NCBI RefSeq assembly: GCF_017875275.1 | Contig: NZ_JAGGML010000001.1 | Span: 3,307,001-3,371,000, forward strand | DNA from: Xanthobacter flavus | GTDB taxonomy: Bacteria; Pseudomonadota; Alphaproteobacteria; Rhizobiales; Xanthobacteraceae | DNA length: 64,000 nucleotides | Direction: 5' to 3' | In this document: piece after piece, positions 1-12,756 of the stretch | Position numbering within the stretch: the first letter of the stretch is position 1 | Layout of the letters: every line of letters starts with the position of its first letter | The notes under the pieces: generated by a model | The model's input: the letters and a program-made list of their open reading frames with translations, nothing else | Told to the model about the DNA's origin: nothing | Databases searched by the model: none | Position numbers and translations under genes: made by a program

Positions 1-4
1 CTGC

Positions 5-36
5 GGCCGGGACCGATTTGGCGCTCGGTCCCGGCC
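5..36 (-). terminator. Strong hairpin downstream of etfA
   Basis: A perfect 12-bp inverted repeat (5-16 with 25-36, 8-nt loop) lies just past the etfA stop codon. On the plus strand it is followed by a short T run (GGATTTTC), so it may also stop transcription entering from the left. The window edge hides any U tract on the minus strand. Confidence 0.6.
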
Positions 37-54
37 CGGATTTTCAGCTGTGCT

Positions 55-1026
55 CTACTGGATGCCCTTCTGCTTCCGCAGTTCCTCGGCGATCTCCAGC
101 ATGTCGCCGACGATGCCGTAGCGGGCGATGGTGAAGATGGAGGCCTCGGGGTCCTTGTTGATCGCCACGATGGTCTCCACGTGCTTCATGCCCCACTGGT
201 GCTGCACGGAGCCGGAGATGCCCATGGCAATGTAGAGGTTGCACTTGGCCGCCAGCTGGCCGGACTGGCCCACCTGCCGCGCCTTGGGCAGCCAGCCGTT
301 GTCGGCGATGGGCCGCGAGCAGCCGAGCGTCGCGCCGAGGCCGTCCGCCAGCTCCAGGAACTGCGCCACGTTTGCCTCGTCCCCGACCCCGCGGCCGATG
401 GAGAGGATGAAGGGCGAGCCGGGAATGTCGATGCCGCCGGAGGCCGGCGGATCACGCCAGTCGAGGTGCTTGCTGCGCGCCTTGCCATCGCCCGCCTCAA
501 GGGCGGACACGGCCGGGCTGGCCGGCGCCGTCTCCGGCGCGAAGGCGCCGCCGCGCAGGGTGAGGAGCACGCCGGTGCGGCCGGGAAAGTCGATCTCCAC
601 GAAGACCTTCTCGTTGTAGCCGGCACGCGTCGCCACCACCTCGCCGTCCTCGACCGCGACACCGAACACGTCGGTGGCAAAGCCGAGGCCCTCGCCGATG
701 GCGACGGCGGGCGCGAGGGAGAAGCTGTCCACGCTGTGCGACATCAGCACCAGCGCGGGCAAGCGCTGGGCGATCACGCTGCGCAGCACCGCCTCGTAGA
801 CATGCGGTTCGTAGGTCGCCGCATCGGGGCGGGCGACGGTGATGACCTCGTCCACCGCGCCCACGCTGACCGCCTTGGCGAGCGGGGCGGGATCGGCCGC
901 GATGACGAGGACTGTGACGGGACCGCCGAGGACGGCCTTGAGCGTACCGGCGGCGCCGATGGCCTCCAGAGTGGCATCGCGCAGGGTGCCGCGCCGGTGC
1001 TCGGCCAGGATGAGAATGCCGGACAT
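55..1026 (-). CDS. etfA: Electron transfer flavoprotein alpha subunit
   Basis: 323 aa, the usual length for EtfA. The N-terminal alpha/beta domain (about 1-190) starts MSGILILAEHRRG. The C-terminal FAD domain carries the diagnostic run CSRPIADNGW, then VGQSGQ, ISGSVQHQWGM and AINKDPEA, which hold FAD in this family. EtfAB takes electrons from flavin dehydrogenases and passes them to a quinone reductase. The ATG overlaps the etfB stop by one base (TGATG), so the two subunits are translationally coupled. Because etfAB is last in a run beginning with trimethylamine dehydrogenase, this ETF is probably the dedicated TMA-dehydrogenase acceptor rather than the housekeeping ETF of beta-oxidation; that specialisation is inferred from context. 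Confidence 0.96.
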   Translation of the reverse strand: MSGILILAEHRRGTLRDATLEAIGAAGTLKAVLGGPVTVLVIAADPAPLAKAVSVGAVDEVITVARPDAATYEPHVYEAVLRSVIAQRLPALVLMSHSVDSFSLAPAVAIGEGLGFATDVFGVAVEDGEVVATRAGYNEKVFVEIDFPGRTGVLLTLRGGAFAPETAPASPAVSALEAGDGKARSKHLDWRDPPASGGIDIPGSPFILSIGRGVGDEANVAQFLELADGLGATLGCSRPIADNGWLPKARQVGQSGQLAAKCNLYIAMGISGSVQHQWGMKHVETIVAINKDPEASIFTIARYGIVGDMLEIAEELRKQKGIQ

Positions 1027-1820
1027 CAGCCGTTCACCTCCGAAATGATCTCAAGAAGACGGGCCGCCTGCTGGGAGGGGGTGCCCGCGATGATCTCGCC
1101 GCGCCCGCGCTCGGGCACGAACACGCGCCGCACCCGGCTGAGCGCGCCAGCGCCGCCGATCTCGGCAGCGGCAAGGCCGATGTCTTGGGGCGTCAGGCAC
1201 TCGATGGGCTTGGCGTTGGCCTGCTTGATGGAGCGCAGGGAGGCATAGCGCGGCGTGTTGATGCCGAGCTGGATGGTGAGCACCGCGGGCGTCTCGACCT
1301 CGATGCGCTCCACGAGCCCGCCTTCCAGCTCGCGCTCCACCTGAGCGGTGGCGGCGCCCGGCGTGAAGTCGAGCTTCGACACCACCGCCGTGCGCGCCCA
1401 GCCGAGCAGCGCCGCGACCGACATACCTGTCTGGGCGTGGCCCTGGTCGGCGGATTGCGCGCCGCACAGCACGAGGCCGGGCTCCTCGTTCTCCGCCACC
1501 TGGGCGATGACGCGGGCGATGGCCACGCGGTCCGCCTCTTCGAGGCCGGCATCGTCCACGCGGATGGCGCGGTCGGCACCCTTGGCGAGGGCCTTGCGCA
1601 GCACGTCGTCGGCATCGTCGGGGCCGATGGTCAGCACCACCACCTCGACCGTGCCCTCGGGCGCGGCTTCCTTGATCTGGACCGCCGCTTCCAGCGCGTA
1701 TTCGTCGAATTCGTTGAGGTCGAACTCGCAGAAATCGGGATCGACGTCGCGGCCATCGTCGTTGAGCTCGAACTCGTCATCAAGCGAGGCGACGCGTTTC
1801 ACCGGCACGAGTATCTTCAT
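1026..1820 (-). CDS. etfB: Electron transfer flavoprotein beta subunit
   Basis: 264 aa starting MKILVPVKRV, the canonical EtfB opening. The reading frame stays open far upstream, but this ATG fits the family and lies 8 nt after the preceding gene's stop. It has the conserved acidic segment NEFDEYALEAA and an AMP-site region (LCGAQSADQGHAQTG, about 125-140). EtfB binds a structural AMP and contributes the docking surface for partner dehydrogenases. It is cotranscribed with etfA (one-base overlap) and with the LRV, Fe-S and trimethylamine dehydrogenase genes upstream. Confidence 0.96.
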   Translation of the reverse strand: MKILVPVKRVASLDDEFELNDDGRDVDPDFCEFDLNEFDEYALEAAVQIKEAAPEGTVEVVVLTIGPDDADDVLRKALAKGADRAIRVDDAGLEEADRVAIARVIAQVAENEEPGLVLCGAQSADQGHAQTGMSVAALLGWARTAVVSKLDFTPGAATAQVERELEGGLVERIEVETPAVLTIQLGINTPRYASLRSIKQANAKPIECLTPQDIGLAAAEIGGAGALSRVRRVFVPERGRGEIIAGTPSQQAARLLEIISEVNG

Positions 1821-1828
1821 GGGTGTCC

Positions 1829-3232
1829 TCACGGCTGTGGGAAGGTTTCGAGGTGCCTGCATGCGGCGCGCCCGGCGGCCGCTGCGTGGGTGGCGGCGCG
1901 CTTGCCCACCGCGAAGCGCACCTGCGGCGCGCCGTCGTCGGCTGAGCTCCAGGCATCCGCGACCGGAAGGTTCGGATGGCGCACGGCGAAAGCGCGGTTG
2001 AGGGGATAAGGATCGTCCAGCAGCAGGCGCAGGGCGGCTGCGGGCGCAACCGGATTGAGCGCCACCGCGCGCCGCACGTCCGCCTGCCCGTGCCGGGCGA
2101 GGCGGCGGAGCGCGGCTTCCCGCGTCTGCGGATTGCGGGCGACGGCGGAGGCCACATCCTCCCCGTCTTCCCGTTCGAGGGCGCGCAGGGGCTCGGCCGG
2201 TAGGTCGGGACGGCAGGCGACGGCGGCACGCACCCATTCGTCGCTGTCGCGGGCGAGGGTCGCGAGCACGTCGGCGGGGCAGGCCGGATTGCGGCCGGCG
2301 GCATGGCGCACCCGCGCCTCGGCATCAACGCCGAGCCGGTGCATGAGAGCCGCCGGCAAAGCCGGATTGCGGGCGATCCAGACGCGCACCCACACGTCGC
2401 CGTCGCGAGAAAGCGCCTCTGCCAGATCCTCCGGCAGGGTCACATGGCGGGCCTGGGCGCGGCGCACCCGCACGTCGGTGTCGCCCGCCAGCGAAACCCC
2501 CTGGCCCTCCGCATGGCCGCGCAGGGCCTCCGCCCGCACGGCCGGATCGGGATCGCCCATCAGCGCCTGCCTGAGGCTCGGCGGCAGAACGGGATTGGTG
2601 GCTGCCCGGCGGCGGATGGCTGCATCGGCATCGACGCACGCATCGGCCACCTGCGTGAGCGGACAATGGGGGTGAGCCACCGCCTCGGTGCGGATGATGG
2701 CATCGCCGCCGGCAAGGAGGGTGCGCAGCAGGTCACCGTCCGCCTGTGGATGGCGGGCGAGTGCGGCGCGCTCCGCGGCATCCGCGTGGTCCAGCAGGGC
2801 ATGGAGGGCGACAGCCGGCGTTCCGGCATTGCGCAGCAGTGCGGCGCGCACGGGCGCCTCCGAATGCATGGCGAGGCCGATCAGAGCGATGGCCGGTGTG
2901 TTGGCATGGGCCGCCAGCGCCGCGCGCGTCGCTGCATCATCCATCTGCCGGGCGATGCGCAGCAGCGTCGCGCCCGACGCGGCAGGGTTGCGCAGGATGC
3001 GCTGGAGGATGGCGGGCCGATCCTCGCCGGCGAGGAGGGCGAGGAAAGCCGGCGGCGCGAAGGGCAGGGCGGCAAACACCAGCTTCAGTCGCGCGTCCGA
3101 GAGCAGCAGCCGCGCCAGCGCCGCCTGCGCCCACTCAGCGCCCTCCGCCCCATAGGCCGGCAGTGCCAGATAGGCGTCGCCCCGGGCGATCAGCGCACCC
3201 GTCAGCGCGGCCATGTTGCCGGGCGCACCCAT
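1829..3232 (-). CDS. Leucine-rich-repeat-variant (LRV) protein of the TMA/ETF operon
   Basis: 467 aa made almost wholly of about 24-residue alpha-helical repeats with the LRV signature (D..WVR..(A/V)A.NP..P...L..L), for example around 265-345 where VWVRVWIARNPALP, ARVRHAAGRNPACP and EWVRAAVACRPDLP follow one another. LRV solenoids resemble HEAT/Armadillo repeats and act as scaffolds or chaperones; the founding Azotobacter protein also carries an N-terminal Fe-S site, but no Cys cluster is seen here. The gene is packed 3 nt after the Fe-S oxidoreductase and 8 nt before etfB, so a job in assembling or docking the TMADH-ETF-membrane chain is plausible. No enzymatic residues are recognisable and the function is unproven. 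Confidence 0.75.
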   Translation of the reverse strand: MGAPGNMAALTGALIARGDAYLALPAYGAEGAEWAQAALARLLLSDARLKLVFAALPFAPPAFLALLAGEDRPAILQRILRNPAASGATLLRIARQMDDAATRAALAAHANTPAIALIGLAMHSEAPVRAALLRNAGTPAVALHALLDHADAAERAALARHPQADGDLLRTLLAGGDAIIRTEAVAHPHCPLTQVADACVDADAAIRRRAATNPVLPPSLRQALMGDPDPAVRAEALRGHAEGQGVSLAGDTDVRVRRAQARHVTLPEDLAEALSRDGDVWVRVWIARNPALPAALMHRLGVDAEARVRHAAGRNPACPADVLATLARDSDEWVRAAVACRPDLPAEPLRALEREDGEDVASAVARNPQTREAALRRLARHGQADVRRAVALNPVAPAAALRLLLDDPYPLNRAFAVRHPNLPVADAWSSADDGAPQVRFAVGKRAATHAAAAGRAACRHLETFPQP

Positions 3233-3235
3233 CGC

Positions 3236-5398
3236 TCAGCCGACCTCGGCGGGGGCGGGGAGGAGGGCGGGCTCCTCGGGCTCCAGCGCCTCGGCGAGAA
3301 GCTCGGTCAGTTCCAGCACCCGGAAGTTGCGTTCGTTGCCGGTGGTCTTCACCGCGTCCTCGAGCATGGTCATGCACTTGGGGCAGTTGACCACCAGAGC
3401 GTCGAGGCCATGGATCTCGGCGGCTTCCCGCGCGCGGATCTCGCCCACTTTCGTGGTGCCGGGCGGGTCGGGCACCCACACCCGCCCGCCGCCACCGCCG
3501 CAGCAGAAGGAATTGTCCCGGCTCTTCCCCATCTCCACCAGCGTCACGCCGGTGGCCGCGAGCACCTCGCGCGGGGCGTCATAGCCCTTGTTGAGGCGGC
3601 CGAGGTGGCAGGGGTCGTGATAGGTGACGGTGAAGTCGAGCTTCCGGGCGGGGGTGATGCGCCCGTCCGCCATCAGCTCCTTCAGGAAGGCGCTGGCGTG
3701 GCTGACGTCATAGGTGCCGCCGAGGTCGGGATATTCGTTCTTCAGCGTGTTGAAGGAGTGCGGATCGGTGGTGACGATGCGGTTGAAGCTGCAATCCTGA
3801 AGCGTCGAGATGTTGCCTTCGGCGAGCTGCTGGAACAGCCCCTCCTCGCCCACGCGGCGCACGTCGTTGCCGGCCGTGGTCTCGCCTTCGTAGAGGATGC
3901 CGAAGTCGATGCCCGCGGAATGCAGGATGCGGGCGAAGGCGCGGCTGACCTTCTGGTTGCGCGGGTCGAAGCTCGCATAGTCCCCCACGAACCACAGCAC
4001 ATCCACCGGCTCCTTGCGCGCGTCCTTGATCTTGAACGGCAGGTCCTTGGTCCAGTTGGGGCGCTTGCGGCGGCTTTCGTTGAAGCAATTGCCGGTCTTG
4101 TTCACCGCCCCGAGGGTACGCTGGAGCGCCGGGTCCATCTCGCCTTCGTCCACCAAAGTGCGGCGGAGCATGTTGATGAGCGGCACGTGCTCCACCCCCA
4201 CCGGGCAGATCTCCGTGCAGGCGCCGCACTGGCGGCAGGACCACAGGGTCTCCGGCCGGTATTCGCCGGTGGCGAGACCGATGAGTGGCGTGGCGCAGCC
4301 GGCGGCGCGGGGCTTCGGCAGCACCTCGCCGAGATGGGTGTTGGCCTGCTCGCGCAGCGTCAGAACCACGTCGCGCGGGGAGAGCGGATAGCCGGCAGCC
4401 CGCGCCGGGCAGGCCTCGTGGCAGCGGCCGCACTTGGTGCAGGCGTCCGCCTGGACGAGATAGCGGCTCGCAACGTCGCCCAGCTCGCGATAGCCGATGC
4501 GCGCGGCATCGAGATCGCCGAGCGGCAGATGGCGGATCGCCTCGGGATTGCGCAGCAGCCAGGAAGCGGCGGCGGTGAAGATGTGCTTCGCCTTGGTGTA
4601 GGGGATGAGCGCGATGAATGTGAGCGCCAGCACGCCGTGCAGCCACCACAGCCCCATGCGTAGGGCGCCTGCGCCGGCGCTGGTGAAGCCCACCGCCTTC
4701 AGCCCGGCGGCGATGGACGCGCCGACCGGGGCCCACCAGCGCGTGTCCCACACCGCGGGATCGTTCTGGAGCCACACCATGCGCGCGCCGGAGAGCAGGA
4801 AGCCGGTGACGCCGATGAGCAGCAGGGTCCAGAGAAACGCCCAGTCCTCGATGCGGTAGCGCTCGCGGGAGAAGTCGGCATCCTGCGGCGTGCGGTCGGG
4901 CCGCGCATAATCGAGCTTCGGCGGCTTCAGCCAGCCGCGCCGCCACATCATGTAGAGGAGGCCGCAGATGAAGCCGGTGCCGGCCAGGGTCATCGTGAGC
5001 TTGAACAGCAAATAGAAGGGGCCGTGCCAGAATTTAAGGCCGATGAGCGGGCCGAGAATGTCTTCCTGCAACGTGATGGTGGCGGTGCCGATGAACAGCA
5101 GTGCGAAGCCATAGAAGATGAAGGCATGGAGCCGCCCGGCCGCGGTGTCGCGCCGGCGCAGCGTGCGATGGGAGGCGATGGTCTTCGCTGTGTCGAGCAG
5201 CCTGCGGCCGATGTCGCCCCAGGCGAGGCGCGCGCCCCGGCGTCCGGCGCGATACTTGTGAACCTGGGCGTAGACGCCCCAGGCGAACGCCGCCATGCAG
5301 CCGATGGCATAGACATAGAAGATCGCGAGCATCCAGGGCGAAAAGTCCTGGAACAGGATGCGCGTGACCTTGGATGGGTCGATGCCGCTCGGAATCAT
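3236..5398 (-). CDS. Membrane (Fe-S) oxidoreductase, DgcB/EtfD-like, probable ETF:quinone link
   Basis: 720 aa. The N-terminal third has about five hydrophobic segments (near 22-42, 92-112, 127-150, 185-205 and 250-268). Two ferredoxin-type clusters follow, Cys320/323/326/330 and Cys388/391/394/398, each CxxCxxCxxxCP. The C-terminal part has a heterodisulfide-reductase-type CCG domain (HDPCHLGR at 594-601, Cys632-633 before a Gly run, Cys672/675). This layout matches DgcB of dimethylglycine catabolism and the EtfD-type proteins that pass ETF electrons to the membrane quinone pool. Position between tmd and etfBA supports that role. No ETF-QO (EtfQO flavoprotein) gene is present in the window. 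The exact electron path is inferred. Confidence 0.82.
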   Translation of the reverse strand: MIPSGIDPSKVTRILFQDFSPWMLAIFYVYAIGCMAAFAWGVYAQVHKYRAGRRGARLAWGDIGRRLLDTAKTIASHRTLRRRDTAAGRLHAFIFYGFALLFIGTATITLQEDILGPLIGLKFWHGPFYLLFKLTMTLAGTGFICGLLYMMWRRGWLKPPKLDYARPDRTPQDADFSRERYRIEDWAFLWTLLLIGVTGFLLSGARMVWLQNDPAVWDTRWWAPVGASIAAGLKAVGFTSAGAGALRMGLWWLHGVLALTFIALIPYTKAKHIFTAAASWLLRNPEAIRHLPLGDLDAARIGYRELGDVASRYLVQADACTKCGRCHEACPARAAGYPLSPRDVVLTLREQANTHLGEVLPKPRAAGCATPLIGLATGEYRPETLWSCRQCGACTEICPVGVEHVPLINMLRRTLVDEGEMDPALQRTLGAVNKTGNCFNESRRKRPNWTKDLPFKIKDARKEPVDVLWFVGDYASFDPRNQKVSRAFARILHSAGIDFGILYEGETTAGNDVRRVGEEGLFQQLAEGNISTLQDCSFNRIVTTDPHSFNTLKNEYPDLGGTYDVSHASAFLKELMADGRITPARKLDFTVTYHDPCHLGRLNKGYDAPREVLAATGVTLVEMGKSRDNSFCCGGGGGRVWVPDPPGTTKVGEIRAREAAEIHGLDALVVNCPKCMTMLEDAVKTTGNERNFRVLELTELLAEALEPEEPALLPAPAEVG

Positions 5399-5487
5399 GT
5401 GCTCTTCGCCCTCTGATCTTTTTCTTGATTGCGTTCGTGCAAATGCCCGTTCCGGCCGAGGGATTGGACCCCGACGACGGCGGGCAT

Positions 5488-5515
5488 GCGGGGCGCGTGA
5501 TCTGCCGCGCCCCGC
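5488..5515 (-). other. GC-rich intercistronic hairpin between tmd and the Fe-S oxidoreductase gene
   Basis: The 141-nt gap (5399-5539) holds a perfect 10-bp stem (5488-5497 with 5506-5515, 8-nt loop) with no U run after it in the minus direction. That suits an mRNA-stabilising or processing hairpin below tmd better than a strong terminator, and could let tmd be expressed more than the downstream genes. The rest of the gap shows nothing recognisable. Confidence 0.45.
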
Positions 5516-5539
5516 CCGCTCTGACCAGGACGAGGGGAA

Positions 5540-8085
<2,546 letters not shown>

Positions 8086-8406
8086 TCAGGCTACCGGCGA
8101 GCGCATTTCCTCACCGAGCACGGCTTCCACGTCGGACAGGATGCGCCGGAACTCCTCGTCCACACGCCGCTCGAAGGCGAAGGCGGCGTCGGCTTCCAGG
8201 CCCGCGTCCTCGTGGGCATCATGAAACGTGAGCTTCTGGCTGATGGCCTCCACCAGAGCCGTTCGCAGGGTGTCGTCCCGCGCCATCAGCTGCAGCACCA
8301 GCACCAGCAGCTTGCGATGGGCGGCGGCGGCGATGTCCAGCTCCAGCGGTGTACGGGCCGGCAGGCTCTCGCCCTGTGAGAGGTGGGTGCTGTTCTTGTC
8401 GGCCAT
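8086..8406 (-). CDS. Small uncharacterised protein downstream of the PP2C phosphatase
   Basis: 106 aa beginning MADKNSTHLSQGESLPARTPLELDI; a GGAGAA Shine-Dalgarno 5 nt upstream supports this ATG over an in-frame one 36 nt earlier. The sequence is soluble and helical: a hydrophobic helix (KLLVLVLQLMARDD) is followed by an acidic charged helix ending EEMRSPVA. There is no signal peptide, no transmembrane segment and no Cys. I do not recognise the family. It lies 70 nt after the cNMP-binding/SpoIIE phosphatase in the same direction, so it may belong to the same signalling unit. It does not look like a STAS or anti-sigma domain. Confidence 0.65.
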   Translation of the reverse strand: MADKNSTHLSQGESLPARTPLELDIAAAAHRKLLVLVLQLMARDDTLRTALVEAISQKLTFHDAHEDAGLEADAAFAFERRVDEEFRRILSDVEAVLGEEMRSPVA

Positions 8407-8476
8407 GGCGGTTCTCCGCTTGCTCGCCCCTTCGGGCAACACCGGCGGGGCGACGGGGTTCCGCGCACCGCGAGGA

Positions 8477-9859
8477 TCAGCGCGGGCCGAGCGTCACCGC
8501 CAGCGCGGTCATGTCGTCGAACTGCGGCGCGGTATCGGCCCAGCGGATCACGGTGTCGAAGATGCCGGACAGGAAGGCTTCGGCCGCAAGGTCGGGCGCG
8601 GCCGCGAGGGCTGCCTGGGCTGCGGTCTCCAGCCGTGCTTCGCCGAAGGCTTCCTCGGCGGGATCGAACGCATCGGTGAGCCCATCCGAGAACAGAAACA
8701 GCCGATCGCCAGGCGCGAGCGCGACGGTCTCGGCACGGGTCCGGGCGCCTTCCATCATGGCGAGTGCCGGCCCCGTGGCCACGGGGCGCTCCACCGCGCC
8801 GTCCGCGCGCAGGATCATGCAGTCGGTATGGCCGCAATTGCAGTAGGTGAGGATGCCGGTGTCGAGGTCGATGACACCGCAGAACAGGGTGACGAACATG
8901 TCCTCGCCATTGGTGGCGCAGAGCAGGTCGTTCACCCGCGCCACCGCGACGGCGAGGTCCGGCTCGCTCCGGAGCACCATGCGCAGCGCGGTCTGGGTGG
9001 CGCTCATGAAGAGGGCTGCCGGCGTCCCCTTTCCAGCCACGTCCCCCAGCGTCACCACAAGCCGGCGGCCGTCGATGATGAAGTAATCGTAGAAATCGCC
9101 GCCCACGTCCTTGGCTGGGCGCATGGCGGCGAAGATATCCGCCTTGCCGTCCAGCACGTCCGGCCGCAGGGGCGGGGGCAGCATGGCGCGCTGGATGGCG
9201 GCGGCGTTCGCCATCTCGCGCCGCTCCGCCGCCCGGCTCATGATGGCCTCGGCGAGCCGGCGGAAGGAGTGGGAGAAATCCACCATCTCGGGGAGTGGAT
9301 TGCGCAGGTCGTCGAGCAACGCGAGGTCGAACTCGCGCCGCTCCAGCGCGTTGAGCGCGTTGGCATAGAAGCCGAAGACCTGGTTGAACGTCTCGAAGCG
9401 GCGGCCGAACTGGCGCATCACCGCGGACAGGAGATCGGGATGCACTAGCCCGGCCGCTTCGAGCGCTTCAGCCGAAAGGCGCACCGCGCGGATGGGGGTG
9501 AGGGCGTCCACATGGGCGGTGCGGGCGACGCCGGTGAAGGCGGCGATCTCGCCGATCACGGCCGGTGCCTCAAGCTGTGCCAACTGGACGTGCTCGTAGG
9601 GGGTGTCGATGGTGACGACGGCCGTGCCCTCGAACACCAGAAGCGCGAAGGTGCCGACATCGCCCCGCCGCAGCAGGCGCGTTCCGGCTGCGACATGCAT
9701 CCATTCGCCACCGGCGATAAGAGCGCTGAGTTCCGCCATGGGAAACGCCGCGAAATAGGGGTGGCGCGCCATTGCCTGCGCGGCCGCAGACACAAGCTGC
9801 GCGATCTTGTCCGGAGCCCCGGGGTCCGGTGCCGTCTGCTGCGTTGCTCCTGGTGTCAT
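8477..9859 (-). CDS. Cyclic-nucleotide-binding-domain PP2C (SpoIIE/RsbU-type) phosphatase
   Basis: 460 aa. Residues about 32-135 form a cNMP-binding fold (Crp-type roll with GTRLLRRGDVG and IGEIAAFTG). Residues about 220-455 form a SpoIIE-type serine phosphatase: the entry motif AIQRAMLP (221-228), the metal-site runs DVGGDFYD (251-258) and GDVAGKG (272-278), and FSDGLTDA and FDDMTALAV near the end. RsbU-like enzymes dephosphorylate a STAS anti-antagonist in partner-switching control of sigma factors. No STAS or kinase gene is beside it, so its substrate is unknown. The protein has no membrane segments. Confidence 0.88.
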   Translation of the reverse strand: MTPGATQQTAPDPGAPDKIAQLVSAAAQAMARHPYFAAFPMAELSALIAGGEWMHVAAGTRLLRRGDVGTFALLVFEGTAVVTIDTPYEHVQLAQLEAPAVIGEIAAFTGVARTAHVDALTPIRAVRLSAEALEAAGLVHPDLLSAVMRQFGRRFETFNQVFGFYANALNALERREFDLALLDDLRNPLPEMVDFSHSFRRLAEAIMSRAAERREMANAAAIQRAMLPPPLRPDVLDGKADIFAAMRPAKDVGGDFYDYFIIDGRRLVVTLGDVAGKGTPAALFMSATQTALRMVLRSEPDLAVAVARVNDLLCATNGEDMFVTLFCGVIDLDTGILTYCNCGHTDCMILRADGAVERPVATGPALAMMEGARTRAETVALAPGDRLFLFSDGLTDAFDPAEEAFGEARLETAAQAALAAAPDLAAEAFLSGIFDTVIRWADTAPQFDDMTALAVTLGPR

Positions 9860-9944
9860 CGTCCGCTGCGCGCCCCTCGCGATGCACCACTATAGCGCAG
9901 GCCGGGCGGGACGGCCTTACCTCAAACGCGGGAAAGCCGGAGGC

Positions 9945-10382
9945 CTACTTGATGTGCAACTGGGTGATGGCCCGCGACAGCACGGCGAACAGCACGGCCG
10001 TGGACCAGCCGAACAGGAGCATGCCGTTGGCCGCCGTCATAGGCCCGAGGATGCGCCAGGGCCGGGCCGGGATGAGGTCGCCGTAGCCCAGTGTCGTGAA
10101 ATTGACGAAGGCGAAATAATAGACGTTGTCGATCTCGGTCGCTCCCGTGATCGCATAAAGCTGCGCCCACACCAGCACCTCCAGCAGGTGAAAGACCGTG
10201 AGGAGCGTACCCGCGGCGGCCATGACCACGACGAGGGCCTCGATCTTGCGCCGCCCACTGACGTGGCGCGCGGCGTAACGCACCATCTTGATGACGCAGA
10301 GGGTGGCCATGGCCTGGATCGCGATGGTGATGACGCTCACCAGAAGACCCGAAATGAACGCCCCGTCCATCCACGTCCCCAT
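9945..10382 (-). CDS. Two-TM potassium channel (Ion_trans_2)
   Basis: 145 aa. The ATG chosen (MGTWMDGAF) follows GGGGAAA; the frame extends upstream without homology-like sequence. Hydrophobic segments lie near 8-33, 48-74 and 112-137, with a pore loop carrying the K+ selectivity filter TTLGYGD at 96-102. That is the arrangement of a minimal bacterial channel or an ion-channel protein lacking a ligand-binding tail. It would assemble as a tetramer in the inner membrane. It lies on its own between the phosphatase and the divergent typA. Confidence 0.85.
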   Translation of the reverse strand: MGTWMDGAFISGLLVSVITIAIQAMATLCVIKMVRYAARHVSGRRKIEALVVVMAAAGTLLTVFHLLEVLVWAQLYAITGATEIDNVYYFAFVNFTTLGYGDLIPARPWRILGPMTAANGMLLFGWSTAVLFAVLSRAITQLHIK

Positions 10383-10539
10383 CGATTTCCCCGTTTCGTG
10401 GGTAGGTCCCAGAACCTGCCTGATGGACCAGTCCGGTCGCGACAGCAAGGGGTGGCGGCGCGCACCCGCCACGCCTTGGCGCGGCGGGTGGTGGAAGCCA
10501 CGCAAGGAGGTAGGGTGACAGGGTCGCGGTGCCGGCGCA

Positions 10540-10581
10540 TTGATCTTGCGCGGTTTGTGTGTATTTTGCGCCGCAAAATAC
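10540..10581 (+). promoter_or_regulatory. typA promoter with -10 inside an inverted repeat
   Basis: TTGATC (10540-10545) and TATTTT (10562-10567) are separated by 16 nt and resemble a sigma-70 promoter pointing at typA. The -10 lies in a perfect 9-3-9 inverted repeat at 10561-10581 (arms GTATTTTGC and GCAAAATAC), so a dimeric regulator there would occlude the promoter. The mRNA leader would be about 60 nt. Confidence 0.5.
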
Positions 10582-10636
10582 CCCTTTCCCGGCGGGCCCG
10601 AGCCATTCGGACCCGCGTTTTCGTGCTGGACGGCCC

Positions 10637-12466
<1,830 letters not shown>

Positions 12467-12493
12467 GGGCCATCCGCGACCGGGTTTTGAAGA

Positions 12494-12522
12494 GGGCAGC
12501 GGTTCCGGCCGCTGCCCTTTTT
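12494..12522 (+). terminator. Rho-independent terminator of typA
   Basis: GGGCAGCGG (12494-12502) pairs with CCGCTGCCC (12509-12517) over a TTCCGG loop, followed by TTTTTG, 27 nt after the typA stop codon. Confidence 0.85.
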
Positions 12523-12561
12523 GTTTGGCGGCGACGGCCGTCTGGCGTGCGGACGTGGGCG

Positions 12562-12742
12562 ACTCCCTCTCCCCTTGCGGGCGAGGGTTGGGGTGAGGGG
12601 GGTGGCGCCTTTTGCCCCGATGGCTGGTCTTTGCCCCGGCATCCCCCTCACCCCCGGCCCCTCTCCCGCCCCAACTCGGCTGTTGCCGAGTTGGGCTCGC
12701 AAAGGTCGAAATCGGCAACAGCCGACTTTGAGGGAGAGGGTA
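12562..12742. repeat. REP/MITE-like compound inverted repeat
   Basis: About 180 nt of nested dyads between typA and the next gene. The outer arms are C- and G-rich (CTCCCTCTCCCC to GAGGGAGAGGG). An inner 10-bp stem joins 12670-12679 to 12686-12695 around CTGTTG. The core TCGGCTGTTGCCGA recurs as its exact reverse complement near 12711-12724. There is no coding potential. This is the look of a dispersed palindromic intergenic repeat. Confidence 0.65.
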
Positions 12743-12756
12743 GGCTCTCGTGGCCC

